DNA from: VXNE01 sp965200505 | Lineage (GTDB): Bacteria > Pseudomonadota > Gammaproteobacteria > Pseudomonadales > Azotimanducaceae | Reading direction: 5' to 3' | Length of the DNA stretch: 64,000 bases | Assembly (NCBI GenBank): GCA_965200505.1 | Contig: OZ241343.1 | Coordinates: 1,612,001 to 1,676,000, forward strand | In this document: positions 1 through 9,578 of the stretch, piece by piece | How the letters are laid out: every line of letters starts with the position of its first letter | Position numbering within the stretch: the first letter of the stretch is position 1 | Notes under the pieces: generated by a model | Databases searched by the model: none | Seen by the model: the letters and a program-made list of their open reading frames with translations, nothing else | What the model was told of the DNA's origin: nothing | Program-made: the position numbers and the translations under genes

Positions 1-1641
1 GGTTCGCACGAGCACGGCGATGTCTGATCCAGCGAGGGGCTCACCATCGACACTGACATTGCCTTCAGCCGACGCCGCCAAGAGCCGCGCGATCTCGTCC
101 GCGGCGTGGCTGGCCGCCAACGGCACCGCTTCGTTCTTGTTGAGCGGCTTGGCGGCGGGCGGGATGATCCGGAATTGCAGGGGCGGCGCGTCCTCGTCGC
201 CCACCACGCGCAACCCCGACCCAGCCCCGGCCTCAGCCGGCGTGGCGGGAGAAAAGGGGATTTCCGGCAGGCCGAACGGGTGCTTGCAGTCAAAGACGGT
301 GTTGACCGCCTCGACGAGACGCGGCACGGAACGATAGTTTTCGCCCAACGTGAGGCGCGTCTCGTCAGCCACGCTCGCACTGGCGCGCAGATAGGCGAAG
401 ATGTCCGCGCTGCGAAAGCGGTAGATGGACTGCTTCGGGTCGCCCACGATCACCATCGGGCCCTTCCCGCCGCCGTAGATGCGTTGAAAGATGTCCGCTT
501 GGGCGCGGTCCGTGTCTTGATACTCATCGATGAGCGCGAACCGGTAGCGCTGCCGGATCCGGGCCGCGAGGGTTGGCACGCGATTGAGCGCTTCGCGCAC
601 CGTGAGCAAGAGATCGTCGTAGCCGAGCAGGCGTTCCTCACGGATGCGGCGGCTGAGACGCCCACGGGTTTCCTCCAACGTGGCGCGACGGGCTCGCGGC
701 AACCACTGGCCGTAGGTTGCGAGCAATGCGGCGCTGGCCTCGTCCAGCGCAGCCAAGTCGCGCCCTAGCCCATCGGCGGATTGAGGCATGGCTTTCGCCA
801 GCGCGGCGAACGTGGCCTTCGGGTCAAACGCCACGGCCAAGGGGTGTTCGAGCACCGTCAACACCTGCTCCAAGCCCGCTGTCCCGTCCGCCGCCTTGGC
901 GCTTGATCGGGCCGCCTCGAGGGCCGTTTCCCACCGCGCCTCCTGCGCCACCAGCCCCTGCATGGCGGCATCATCGAGGGGGGCGGCGCCACGGATTTCC
1001 AGCCCCGGCTTGCCCGAGTGGCTCGCCACCCAATCGGTGAGGTTCCGCGGCGGTCCAAACAGTTCCAGCCCCGGCACCTTGGGCAGGAATCGCTTCGAGC
1101 GGGCGAACTGCACCCGCATCTTCGGCGCCGGCACCATGCTGCGCCGCCAATGGTCGCGCACCTCCGCGCTCATCACGTCGAAACCGTCGCCGCTCACCTC
1201 AAAGCCAAAGGGGAGGCCGCAGTCGAAGGCGAAATCGTTGATGACCCGCTGGCAGAAGCCATGAATGGTCAACACGTTGGCGCGGTCCAGATCCATCACC
1301 GCCGGCTCGAGACGCCGACCCACCTCGGCGGCGGGAATGTCGAGGGAAGCCCAATGCGCCATGAGATCGCGCGCTTGGTCGGAACCCTCGCCCACTCCGG
1401 CCGCGGCGCCTTGCACGGCTCGCAATGTCCGCCGCAGCCTATCCCGCAGCTCGTCCGTCGCCGCCACGGTGAACGTGACGATCAGCAAGTCGCTGATTTC
1501 GCGTTGCGCCTCGACGATGAGCCGGGCGGCCAGCGTGGTGAGGGCGTACGTTTTGCCCGTGCCGGCGCTGGCTTCTATGAGTGTGGCGCCGGTGCCATCC
1601 AAGGGCAAAGTGAATGGCGTCATCGTGGTGGGCGCCGTCAT
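1..1641 (-). CDS. recB: RecB helicase-nuclease subunit, N-terminal part (cut by window edge)
   Basis: These are the first 547 codons of the RecB subunit of RecBCD, which unwinds and degrades DNA from double-strand ends and loads RecA; the rest lies left of the window. Residues 24-31 (ASAGTGKT) are the Walker A motif of the UvrD-like SF1 helicase, placed close to the N-terminus as in RecB. The last visible residues (DIAVLVRT) resemble the later helicase motif of the family. The ATG at 1641 overlaps the recC stop (ATGA), so translation is probably coupled to recC. The order recC-recB is the usual proteobacterial one, and recD would be expected beyond the left edge. No frameshift was seen. Confidence 0.93.
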   Translation of the reverse strand, partial: MTAPTTMTPFTLPLDGTGATLIEASAGTGKTYALTTLAARLIVEAQREISDLLIVTFTVAATDELRDRLRRTLRAVQGAAAGVGEGSDQARDLMAHWASLDIPAAEVGRRLEPAVMDLDRANVLTIHGFCQRVINDFAFDCGLPFGFEVSGDGFDVMSAEVRDHWRRSMVPAPKMRVQFARSKRFLPKVPGLELFGPPRNLTDWVASHSGKPGLEIRGAAPLDDAAMQGLVAQEARWETALEAARSSAKAADGTAGLEQVLTVLEHPLAVAFDPKATFAALAKAMPQSADGLGRDLAALDEASAALLATYGQWLPRARRATLEETRGRLSRRIREERLLGYDDLLLTVREALNRVPTLAARIRQRYRFALIDEYQDTDRAQADIFQRIYGGGKGPMVIVGDPKQSIYRFRSADIFAYLRASASVADETRLTLGENYRSVPRLVEAVNTVFDCKHPFGLPEIPFSPATPAEAGAGSGLRVVGDEDAPPLQFRIIPPAAKPLNKNEAVPLAASHAADEIARLLAASAEGNVSVDGEPLAGSDIAVLVRT

Positions 1642-4600
1642 GTCCGCTGCTTGCGCGCCGCCTGCACGAGGGGCGTCATGAGCTGCTCCGCGAGCTCGCC
1701 GAAACGGGCGTCAAAGGGCCCCTCGCCACCGTATGCCAAACCCTCGTAAACGTCGGGGAAGGGATTGTCGGCCCACTTCGCCGCCGCCAAAGCGAGCGAG
1801 GAGGGGACGTTCCCGTCGGTCTTTGCCAGCGCCTCCGCGTAGGCCAAGGAAGCCTCCGGCAGCAGCGGCAGCAACTCGCGCTGGCCGCACCGCCAAGCGC
1901 CGAGCCAGGCGATGAGCTGTTGCCGCGCCGTCTCCGGCGGCGGAGCTTCGAGCCACACCTCCGTCACGCCACCGCGGAGGCCGATGAAACACGCCCAACG
2001 TGGCGCGTTCGGATCGCCGGCGGTGGCGGCCCACGCGAGCACCTTGAGCCACGCTTCAATGCGGTGCCTCGGCTGGACGGCGCCGATGCGGTGGCAAATC
2101 AAGTTGTTCGCCGCCGCATCCACGCCCTCCAACGTACCGATCAATGTGTAGCCATCCAAGGACACCTGAATGTCGATGGCCGTCAAGCGGCCGGTGTGCC
2201 TCGCCAACGCCGCCTGCAACTCGTCCACATCCCGCTGCGCCTCCTCTTGCGCGAGCGCCCCTTGGGCACCCTGCGGCAAGGCGCCGCTGGCCGCGGCCAA
2301 GGCGGCGAGCCGCGCCGGGGGAAGCCCATGCCGGCCGAGCGAGAAAGCGCGGTCGCGCACCTGCCACCTCTGCAGCGCATCGAGCTCGAACGGCTCGTCT
2401 TCGGCCAAGGTGGCGTCGTCCGTCTCCAAGCGCAGCCCGAGCCGTTGGCGGAGAAAGGTCTTGGCCGGCGCCGTCGCAAAGGCGATGAGCGCCTCCAAAT
2501 CCACAGCCCCCTTCGCGGCCGGCGCCGGCAGCGGGACGAGGAAACGGCTCGTGACATCGCCATCGCCCGAATCACCGGCCACGGAGCGGGCCGCGGCGAG
2601 CATGCTCTGCGAATAGCTGAAGAGTTTGGCGTCGGCACTGTCTTCGCCTTCGTTTGCCGAGAAGTACCGGGGGCTGAACGGCTGCACCGGGTGCCGGCGC
2701 GCGAAGACGACACCGGGGAAGCGTTTCGCCAAGTAATCCCTAAGTTCGTCCACCAACACGGAGGGCGGGATGGGGGCGTCGTCGCGCAGACCACGCCCGG
2801 TATAAGACACCAAGAAGCAACGCCGCGCCGCCAGCAGCGCTTCAAGGAAGGCCAAGCGATCTTCGTCGCGGACGTTGCGATCGCCGCGCCGCGCATCGTC
2901 TTCGGCCATCACATCAAAGGAAAGCCGGATCGGCGAGCGCGGAAACCCGCGGTCATTCATGCCCATGACGCACACGACCTTGGCCGGAAAGGTCTGCCCG
3001 GTGGCCAGCGACGCCACGGTCACGCCGTCCGCCAGCCGCGCCAACGGGCGGGCGGCGCTTGCCGCGGCACTTCGCAACGCATCCCGCACGACGGCGAAGG
3101 GGATGGGCGTTTCCGCGCTGGCGTTCGGCGTTGCGACAAGGGGGGCGGGGGCGGCCGCGGCGAAGAGATCCGCCTGCTCCGCCGCCCCCGCCCCCACGTT
3201 CCTCGCGCCAGTGGGGTCGGTGGCGCCCGAGGCTGACGTCGGTGGCATGAGGGCCGCCCATTCCTCGGCCAAGTCCGCGATGAGCCGCTCCACGGACGCC
3301 GTCTCCCGCGCCGCTTCCACCGGCACCCGCTCCGGGTCTGCGAAGAAGGGCGCCACCGCCTCTTCGCGCAGCTTGCGCACCCATTCCCGCGCCGGCAGCG
3401 ATTCGTTCATCCAGCCGCGCAGCTTGAAGGCGTCCTCGCAGTAGCGCGCGAAGCGCCCCAATGCCTCGTAGTCTTCCGCCGACCCTTGGCCACCGGCGAA
3501 GCCGATGGCGCTCGGGGCGATGTCTTCATGCAAGACATCATCCCCGGTCATGGCGTAACCGAGCAGCAGGCGGCGCAACCCGAAGCGCCAGGTGTGGGTG
3601 TGGGTGGCCGGCAACCCTTCGTCGCGCCGGTGCGCCGCGTCCACACCCCAGCGGATGCCGGCCTCGCGCACCCAATCGCGGATGTCGCCGAGACGCGCCG
3701 CGTCGATGCCCAGCTGTGCTTGCACGGCGGCGGATTCCAAGGGGGCCAGCATGGCTTCCGCGCCGTAGCGGGAACCCGGCAAGGCCAGCAGATCGAGGAA
3801 CGCCTGCGTGGCCCGGGTGGATGCTTCCCGGGGCCGGGAGACGTTGAATGGAATGACGCCTTCCGCCGCGAACACAGACTCGATGGCCGGCGCGTATTCG
3901 TCGATGTGGGGCGTCAGCACCAGCACGTCCGCCGGCTGGATGTCCGGATGCTCGTCGAAGATCCCGAGCAGCCTGTCATGCAGCGCTTCCGCCTCCCGGG
4001 CCGGCGAATGGCATACATGGATCTGGAGGGATGAATCCGGGCCGGCGAGGGGCGCCTCCGCTTGCGCGGCTTCCGCGGCCAAGCGGAGGTCGAGGACATC
4101 CCGTTGCACCTTGCCGAGGGCCGTCTCCGCCGGCGGCTCGTCATGGATTTCCTCGGGCGTGCCCTGCGCCAGCTCCTGTTCGGCCAACAGAGACTGGGTG
4201 TCCCGCGCCAACTTGCCCCAGGCGGCGAGCAACTCGTTGCCTTGGTCGCGGTGCTGCGCGGCCGGGTCGCCGGGCGCGGCAAGCCGGAGGATGCTGCGAC
4301 GTGGCGCGATGTCGCCCCAGTACTCCCGGCAGGGGCTCAACAGGAAGAGATGAATCTCCATGTGCTGGGCCGCGTGGCGCAGCATGGCCAAGTAGGACGG
4401 CGACAGCGCGGCGATGCCAAAGAAGCTCGCGCGTCGGGGCCACGTCGGCGGCACACCGCTGCCCACCGCCGCCGCGAATGCGTCGATGGCCGCCACCCAA
4501 TGGCGCGGCCCCGTTTGGCCCGCCGCCAAACGTTGCCAGAGCTGGGCCTGCCAATGCGGCGCCGTGCCGGCTTCCCACGCCCGAATCCAATCCGGCCGAT

Positions 4601-5057
4601 AGAGCAGGCAGCGGTCGTAAACGCCCGCCAAGCGCTCGGCCAGCTCGAACCGTTTGCGCGGGTCGCCGTCGGCCAGATAGCGGCGCACCGCCTCCGCCCC
4701 GGCCGGCGCACTACCCGAGGTGAGGTCCGCCAATGCCTCGAAGATGCGCCAGCGCAACCGTTTGAGCGCGAAGGGCTGCTCCGCCGGCAGCGTCGGCACC
4801 GCCTCGCGCATGATGGACCACGCGAACTGCGCCGGCAGCTCCACCGTGAGATGCGCCGCCACGCCCAAGTGTTCGGCGAGTTCCAACGTGAGCCAGCGGC
4901 CCAGCGTTGGATGCGGCACCACGATGCGCTCCGGCAGCAGCGGATGCGAGGGCGCTTCCGCAAGCTCTTGCGCCAACCGCGCCGCCAAGGTCTCCAGCCG
5001 ATTGCCGGCGTGAATGTGGATCGATTGCCCCTCCCTTGGCTGCCGAGAAGTGCTCAA
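1638..5057 (-). CDS. recC: RecC subunit of exonuclease V
   Basis: RecC is the Chi-recognising, inactive helicase-like subunit of RecBCD. The protein is 1139 residues, close to the roughly 1120 of E. coli RecC, and begins with the family signature around SIHIHAGNRLETL followed by VPHPTLGRWLTLELAE. The open frame runs further upstream without a good start. I chose the TTG at 5057 because it overlaps the stop of the preceding gene as TTGA and lies just before the conserved N-terminus; a GTG a little upstream is the main alternative. The 3' end overlaps recB by four bases. The gene appears co-transcribed with the SGNH-like gene upstream, which is not a usual recC partner. Confidence 0.92.
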   Translation of the reverse strand: MSTSRQPREGQSIHIHAGNRLETLAARLAQELAEAPSHPLLPERIVVPHPTLGRWLTLELAEHLGVAAHLTVELPAQFAWSIMREAVPTLPAEQPFALKRLRWRIFEALADLTSGSAPAGAEAVRRYLADGDPRKRFELAERLAGVYDRCLLYRPDWIRAWEAGTAPHWQAQLWQRLAAGQTGPRHWVAAIDAFAAAVGSGVPPTWPRRASFFGIAALSPSYLAMLRHAAQHMEIHLFLLSPCREYWGDIAPRRSILRLAAPGDPAAQHRDQGNELLAAWGKLARDTQSLLAEQELAQGTPEEIHDEPPAETALGKVQRDVLDLRLAAEAAQAEAPLAGPDSSLQIHVCHSPAREAEALHDRLLGIFDEHPDIQPADVLVLTPHIDEYAPAIESVFAAEGVIPFNVSRPREASTRATQAFLDLLALPGSRYGAEAMLAPLESAAVQAQLGIDAARLGDIRDWVREAGIRWGVDAAHRRDEGLPATHTHTWRFGLRRLLLGYAMTGDDVLHEDIAPSAIGFAGGQGSAEDYEALGRFARYCEDAFKLRGWMNESLPAREWVRKLREEAVAPFFADPERVPVEAARETASVERLIADLAEEWAALMPPTSASGATDPTGARNVGAGAAEQADLFAAAAPAPLVATPNASAETPIPFAVVRDALRSAAASAARPLARLADGVTVASLATGQTFPAKVVCVMGMNDRGFPRSPIRLSFDVMAEDDARRGDRNVRDEDRLAFLEALLAARRCFLVSYTGRGLRDDAPIPPSVLVDELRDYLAKRFPGVVFARRHPVQPFSPRYFSANEGEDSADAKLFSYSQSMLAAARSVAGDSGDGDVTSRFLVPLPAPAAKGAVDLEALIAFATAPAKTFLRQRLGLRLETDDATLAEDEPFELDALQRWQVRDRAFSLGRHGLPPARLAALAAASGALPQGAQGALAQEEAQRDVDELQAALARHTGRLTAIDIQVSLDGYTLIGTLEGVDAAANNLICHRIGAVQPRHRIEAWLKVLAWAATAGDPNAPRWACFIGLRGGVTEVWLEAPPPETARQQLIAWLGAWRCGQRELLPLLPEASLAYAEALAKTDGNVPSSLALAAAKWADNPFPDVYEGLAYGGEGPFDARFGELAEQLMTPLVQAARKQRT

Positions 5058-6667
5058 CGCCGGAGGATGTGCTCCGCTTCCCAGAGCTTGTCCCACCCCG
5101 TCTCCTCGTCGCCTGAGAACTGCCCGGTGCGGAAACCCGCTATCGAGTACGGCGGAAGTTCCCTCCAGAGGGTGCAGCCGGAATCGCCAAAGCGGTGGGC
5201 GAAGTCGCCATTGTCGAAGCCATGCTCCGCCCGGTGCGGGGGCAGGTCGCCCTCGTCCACCGGATCGATGTGAAGGAAGAAGCGCAGGTCGAAATCTCCC
5301 GGCTCGCAACCCTCCCGGACATAGGCCAACCAGCCATCATGCAGGTAAACGTCGAAGTGCGAGCGGATCACCAGCGCCTGCGGCGGGGGCACCCGATGAA
5401 ACCGGGGATCCTCTTGGAACGCCCCGCCCAGCGCGTCGTATCTGGCACGGATGGCCACCGCCGCCGGGTCGTCCGCCGCGAACCCTTCCGCACCCGACCG
5501 CTCGAACGCCGCGTAGTAGCGGTCCAGCGCTTGGTTCACCGCCGCCTCGGAGAGGCGCGGCAGCTCAAGCCGCTCCGCGAGGAACCGATGCAGGCAGACC
5601 GCACCCAGCCGATTGCCCACCTCGTTCCAGTGCGCATCGAGCTTGAACCGATACGGCGAATCCGCCCACGGCGTATGCGGATAGGCCGGGTCGAGTGCGG
5701 CGAAGCAATCCCGCAGATTGATGGACTCCACGCCCTCCTCCCGAACGATGTCGGCTACCCGGCCGATCCCGTCGTCGCTGTCCCCCGCCGGCAACCAAAC
5801 CATATGGAAGCTCGCGCCGTGGCCTTCCACCGCCGCCTTGAAGCGGCGCAGCAACAACCGGAACAAGACGTACGCGCTCGGTGGCGGGTTATTGATGTAG
5901 CGGTAGGATCGCGGCAGCCACTCGCGTTTACGCTCCTCGCCGGCCACCGTTATCCCGCTCAAATGGGTGGTCAACCGGCCGGCGACGTCCAGCCCCAAGT
6001 AGGTGACATGCAGCCCGGCAAGCGGCGCGAACGGGCCAGGCGCCGCTTCCCCCCTCGCGAGCTGGCCGGATTCGTCAAGGCGGAACAGGCGATTGGCGAA
6101 GTTGTCCACCGGATCGTTGGTCCAGTAAACGTAGAACACATGGTCCAGCGCTTCCCGGCCGGCCCACATCTCATAGCGCAGGAGGGATTGGGCGGTTCCG
6201 TAGCCCTCCACGCCGAAGTTGAGCACGTTGATCCCCCCTTCGGTTTCAACGTTCAGCAGGTAGTCCAGCGGCTCGGTGAACGAGAAATGCACCGGCATGC
6301 CGACGTTCTCGGTGAAGGAATCGCCGAAGAAACCAAGGTTCAACGAGGATTCCAGGTCCGCGGTGGTGAAGTCCCGATGCTGCCGCAGGCCCAAGTTGTT
6401 GTGGAAGACCGGAATCTGCGCACCGGTGTCTGGATGCCACCGGAAATGGCGATGGTTGGGGATGCGGACGAACAGCAGGTCCGCATCCAGCAGGAACGCG
6501 GCATCCGCCAGATGCGAGTACTTGGGCACGAACAAGCGCAGCCCCAACTCACACAGCAGGAGCGCCGCCAGACACGAAACCAACGCCAGCGCGACGTTGC
6601 CGAAGGCGCTCGCGATCCGCACCAGGATTCCGCCTTTCTTTTTTGGGTTTGGGGGCGCGAGGGGCAT
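5054..6667 (-). CDS. Membrane-anchored SGNH/GDSL-like hydrolase
   Basis: A 537-residue protein with one N-terminal transmembrane segment (about residues 23-46, ALALVSCLAALLLCELGLRLF), so it is probably anchored in the inner membrane facing the periplasm. A GDS motif at residues 115-117 (GFFGDSFTENVG) supplies the nucleophile block of SGNH hydrolases. A later DAHWNEVGN segment supplies the catalytic Asp-x-x-His block. The layout resembles AlgJ/AlgX-type acyl-transfer or esterase proteins, but the substrate cannot be told from sequence. About 150 C-terminal residues lie beyond the SGNH core and are unassigned. The start at 6667 (MPLAPPNPKKK) is preferred because it precedes the basic stretch and membrane helix; an in-frame start at 6742 is possible. 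It overlaps recC. Confidence 0.72.
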   Translation of the reverse strand: MPLAPPNPKKKGGILVRIASAFGNVALALVSCLAALLLCELGLRLFVPKYSHLADAAFLLDADLLFVRIPNHRHFRWHPDTGAQIPVFHNNLGLRQHRDFTTADLESSLNLGFFGDSFTENVGMPVHFSFTEPLDYLLNVETEGGINVLNFGVEGYGTAQSLLRYEMWAGREALDHVFYVYWTNDPVDNFANRLFRLDESGQLARGEAAPGPFAPLAGLHVTYLGLDVAGRLTTHLSGITVAGEERKREWLPRSYRYINNPPPSAYVLFRLLLRRFKAAVEGHGASFHMVWLPAGDSDDGIGRVADIVREEGVESINLRDCFAALDPAYPHTPWADSPYRFKLDAHWNEVGNRLGAVCLHRFLAERLELPRLSEAAVNQALDRYYAAFERSGAEGFAADDPAAVAIRARYDALGGAFQEDPRFHRVPPPQALVIRSHFDVYLHDGWLAYVREGCEPGDFDLRFFLHIDPVDEGDLPPHRAEHGFDNGDFAHRFGDSGCTLWRELPPYSIAGFRTGQFSGDEETGWDKLWEAEHILRR

Positions 6668-6826
6668 CGCCGGCAGCGGTTCCAACAAGCCATCAATTCT
6701 CGCACACAAGCACGGGAGGCAAGGCCGCGCGTTCGCCGGCATCCGGCGACTCGATCAACGGTCTGCCATCCATGCCGCGGCCAACCGTGATAGGGTTCGC
6801 GTTCGCTCGATGCCCAGAGACTCGTC

Positions 6827-7243
6827 GTGGCCTACGAACAACCCATCCCCCCGCAAGGGCAGCATACGCAGCCGTTTTGGGAAGGCGCCAAGGCCGGCAA
6901 GCTGATGCTGCCGCGCTGCATGGACTGCAACCGCACGCATTGGTATCCGCGGCTGATTTGCCCGTTCTGCCACAGCATGGCGCTGGAATGGATCGAGGCG
7001 AGCGGCGAGGGGCGCATCCACACCTTTGCCGTGCAGCATCGCGCCTTCGGCGGCTGGGAGAAGGAGGTGCCCTACGTCACGGCGTTCATCGACCTTGCAG
7101 AGGGGGATCGCATGTTGACGGTGTTGCGCGGCGTGGACGCCACACGCCCGGAGAGCATCAAGATCGGCGCCAAGGCGCGGGTGGAGTTCGAGCCGGCGAA
7201 CGAAGACACGCACATTCCATTCTGGCGCGTGGTGGAGGACTAG
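6827..7243 (+). CDS. DUF35 OB-fold / zinc-ribbon acyl-CoA-associated protein
   Basis: A 138-residue protein of the DUF35 type. A rubredoxin-like zinc ribbon (CMDC about 30 residues from the start, CPFC 16 residues later) precedes a short OB-fold. Such proteins pair with SCP-x-type thiolases and act as partner or CoA-binding subunits. The next gene, 2 bp away, is exactly such a thiolase, which supports a two-protein complex. The start is GTG at 6827; upstream in-frame sequence carries no family similarity. A divergent spacer of about 160 bp separates it from the SGNH gene and should hold its promoter, although I could not pick a convincing one. Confidence 0.85.
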   Translation: MAYEQPIPPQGQHTQPFWEGAKAGKLMLPRCMDCNRTHWYPRLICPFCHSMALEWIEASGEGRIHTFAVQHRAFGGWEKEVPYVTAFIDLAEGDRMLTVLRGVDATRPESIKIGAKARVEFEPANEDTHIPFWRVVED

Positions 7244-7245
7244 GA

Positions 7246-8457
7246 ATGGTGGCGAACCTCAAGAACGCGGCCGCCATCGTCGGGGCGGCGGAGTCCAACG
7301 TCATCGGCTATCCGATGGAGTTGACGGGCAAGCGCGTGACTTCCCTGCAGCATCACATCGAGGCCATTCGGAACGTCTGCGACCAAACGGGCATTCCCAT
7401 CGCGGACATCCAAGGCATCTTCTCCGCCGGCTGGACTGGCGAATTGGCGGAGCATTTGGGCCTCAGGCCGCGCTATCTGGACACCACCATGGTCGGCGGC
7501 TGCTCGTTCCAGATTCACGTCCACCATGCGCTGGCGGCCATTCACGCCGGCATCATCGACATCGCGCTGGTGAGCCACGGCGAGGCCGGTTGGTCTTACC
7601 GCGGCGGCGGTTACGGCGGCGGGCGCGGGGGCGGCCAAATCAGCCCCGCCACCGAGATGACGGCGGCCTACGGCCTGTTCGGCGCACCCTCGCAATACGC
7701 CCATGCGATGGTGCGCCATTTCCACCGCTTCGGCACCAGCGCGGAAGATTTCGCCCACATCGCCGTGGTCACACGCGATTGGGCGCAGCTCAACCCGCGC
7801 GCCGTGATGTTCGGCAAGAAGCAAAGCCCGTTCGGCGGGCCCATCACCCTGCAGGACGTCACCGAAGCGCGGGTGATCGCTTGGCCGCTCACCCTCTACA
7901 ACTGCTGCTTGGTGACCGACCACGGCGGCGCCGTCATCGTGGCGCGGCCGGAGATCGCCCGCAGCTTGCGCACGAATCCGGTGTGGGTGAGCGGCGCCGG
8001 TGAATCAATGGGGCATCAGAACATGCTGGAGATGGAAGACTTCACCGCCACCTCCGCGTCGCGCTCGTCCGCCATCGCCTACGAGATGGCCGGCCTCGGC
8101 CCCGCCGACATGGAAATGGCGATGATCTACGACTCCTTCACCATCACCGCCGGCATCACCGCCGAGATGCTGGGCTTGGCGCCGCGCGGCAAGGGCTACA
8201 CGCTGTGGAAGGAAGGCCACGCGGCGCCCGGCGGCCGCCTGCCCATCAACACGAACGGCGGCGGCCTGTCGTTCAACCACTCCGGCATGTATGGGATGCA
8301 GCTCTTGGTGGAGGCCTACCGGCAGCTTTCCGGCACCGCGGAAGATGGCGTAAACGGCATCGCCGGCAAGCAAACGAACGCCCGCACCTGCGTGGTGAAC
8401 GGCACCGGCGGCACCCTCTCCACCACCGGCACGCTGGTGTTGACGGCCGACTCATGA
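7246..8457 (+). CDS. SCP-x-type thiolase
   Basis: A 403-residue thiolase-fold protein of the sterol-carrier-protein-x (lipid-transfer) class, expected to cleave or form C-C bonds in 3-ketoacyl-CoA thioesters. The candidate nucleophile is Cys86 in TMVGGCSFQIHVHHAL. The C-terminal blocks NHSGMYGMQLLVEA and CVVNGTGGTLSTTGTLVL correspond to the His and Cys motifs of thiolases. An unusual glycine-rich run (YRGGGYGGGRGGGQ) at about residues 115-130 sits in the lid region. The ATG at 7246 is 2 bp after the DUF35 stop, and the 3' end overlaps the MBL-fold gene as ATGA, so the three genes form one operon. Confidence 0.88.
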   Translation: MVANLKNAAAIVGAAESNVIGYPMELTGKRVTSLQHHIEAIRNVCDQTGIPIADIQGIFSAGWTGELAEHLGLRPRYLDTTMVGGCSFQIHVHHALAAIHAGIIDIALVSHGEAGWSYRGGGYGGGRGGGQISPATEMTAAYGLFGAPSQYAHAMVRHFHRFGTSAEDFAHIAVVTRDWAQLNPRAVMFGKKQSPFGGPITLQDVTEARVIAWPLTLYNCCLVTDHGGAVIVARPEIARSLRTNPVWVSGAGESMGHQNMLEMEDFTATSASRSSAIAYEMAGLGPADMEMAMIYDSFTITAGITAEMLGLAPRGKGYTLWKEGHAAPGGRLPINTNGGGLSFNHSGMYGMQLLVEAYRQLSGTAEDGVNGIAGKQTNARTCVVNGTGGTLSTTGTLVLTADS

Positions 8458-9539
8458 TGCGCTGGCTGCTCGCCATCATCATCACGCTGTTGATCTTGGC
8501 TGGGGCGGCCTACTGGGCGGCACTCAACACTCGCGCCGGGCAGGACTTCGCCCTCGATCTGCTGATGGGCGCGCTGGCAGGGGCAACACCACCTAGGCCA
8601 CCAGCGGATGCGATGCGCGTGTTCATGTGCGGCACCGCCTCACCGTTGGGGACGCCGGATCGGGCGCAGGCGTGCGTGGCCGTGATCGCCGACGGGCGGC
8701 TCTATCTCGTGGACACCGGCGTCGGCTCCGCGCAGACGCTGCAGGCGCACCGCGTGTCTTCACGACACCTGGACACGGTGTTCATCACCCACTTCCATTC
8801 CGACCACATCGGCGGCTTGCCCGACCATAACCTGGGCTCGTGGGTGGCCGGACGGACGGCGCCACTTAAAGTGGTGGGGCCGCCGGGTGTGGCAGCGGTG
8901 GTGGACGGCTTCAACCGCGCCTACGAATTGGACCGGCAATACCGCACCGCCCATCACGGCGCCGAACTTCTGCCGCCGGCCATTGGCGTGATGCAAGCGC
9001 GCGAAATCGAATATCGCCGGCGCACCGAACACGGCCTCTTGGTCTCGTTCGCGCCAGGCGTGGTGCATGAAGCCGATGGCCTCACCGTGACCGCGTTCGT
9101 GGTGGACCACTCGCCCGTGGAGCCAGCTTTTGGCTACCGCTTCGACTACGAGGATCGCTCCGTGGTGATAAGCGGCGACGCCGTGGTGACGGCGACCCTT
9201 GAAGACGCCGCCACGGACGCAGACCTCGTGATTCACGATGCCCTCTCCGAACCGCTCATCTCGACTTTGGCGCGAGCCAGCGCACCAGCCAACCCACGTC
9301 TGGCGAAGGTGCTTTCGGATGTATTGGACTACCACGCCCACACCACCGCGGTGGTGGCGATGGCCGAGCGCGCCGGCGTACGCATGCTCGCCTTCTATCA
9401 CTTGGTGCCGGCACCGCAAAACGCGCTGATGGAAGCCATCTTCATGCGCGACGTCCCAGACGACGTGGTGCTGGCCGAAGATGGCATGACGTTCGATCTG
9501 CCCACCGGCTCCCCAGCGATCTTGGTGGACGCCGGCTAG
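8454..9539 (+). CDS. Metallo-beta-lactamase-fold hydrolase, membrane-anchored or exported
   Basis: A 361-residue MBL-fold protein. The N-terminus (MMRWLLAIIITLLILAGAAYWAAL) is a signal anchor or uncleaved signal peptide, so the catalytic domain should lie in the periplasm. The metal motif THFHSDHIGG is intact, and a later SGDAVV block supplies the bridging Asp. A distal VVDHSPVEPAFGYRF segment resembles RNase Z-like or arylsulfatase-type members. A final FYHLVPAP histidine completes the site. It is translationally coupled to the thiolase (ATGA) and lies 39 bp upstream of the GPP34-cytochrome b gene. The natural substrate is unknown; a thioester, phosphodiester or sulfate ester are all possible. 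Confidence 0.82.
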   Translation: MMRWLLAIIITLLILAGAAYWAALNTRAGQDFALDLLMGALAGATPPRPPADAMRVFMCGTASPLGTPDRAQACVAVIADGRLYLVDTGVGSAQTLQAHRVSSRHLDTVFITHFHSDHIGGLPDHNLGSWVAGRTAPLKVVGPPGVAAVVDGFNRAYELDRQYRTAHHGAELLPPAIGVMQAREIEYRRRTEHGLLVSFAPGVVHEADGLTVTAFVVDHSPVEPAFGYRFDYEDRSVVISGDAVVTATLEDAATDADLVIHDALSEPLISTLARASAPANPRLAKVLSDVLDYHAHTTAVVAMAERAGVRMLAFYHLVPAPQNALMEAIFMRDVPDDVVLAEDGMTFDLPTGSPAILVDAG

Positions 9540-9578
9540 GCTCCGCGCCAAGCACTCCCCAGCCGTGGCGCCGCCGCG

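Noticed and set aside
1614..3236. Long open frame on the plus strand opposite recC, and similar frames such as 5195-6790, 25019-26284, 38814-41384, 43777-45495 and 48204-50534
   Set aside because: They are antisense to well-supported genes (recC, the SGNH gene, res, aceE, polA, egtB/galE) and have the biased composition of shadow frames in GC-rich DNA, with no family similarity.
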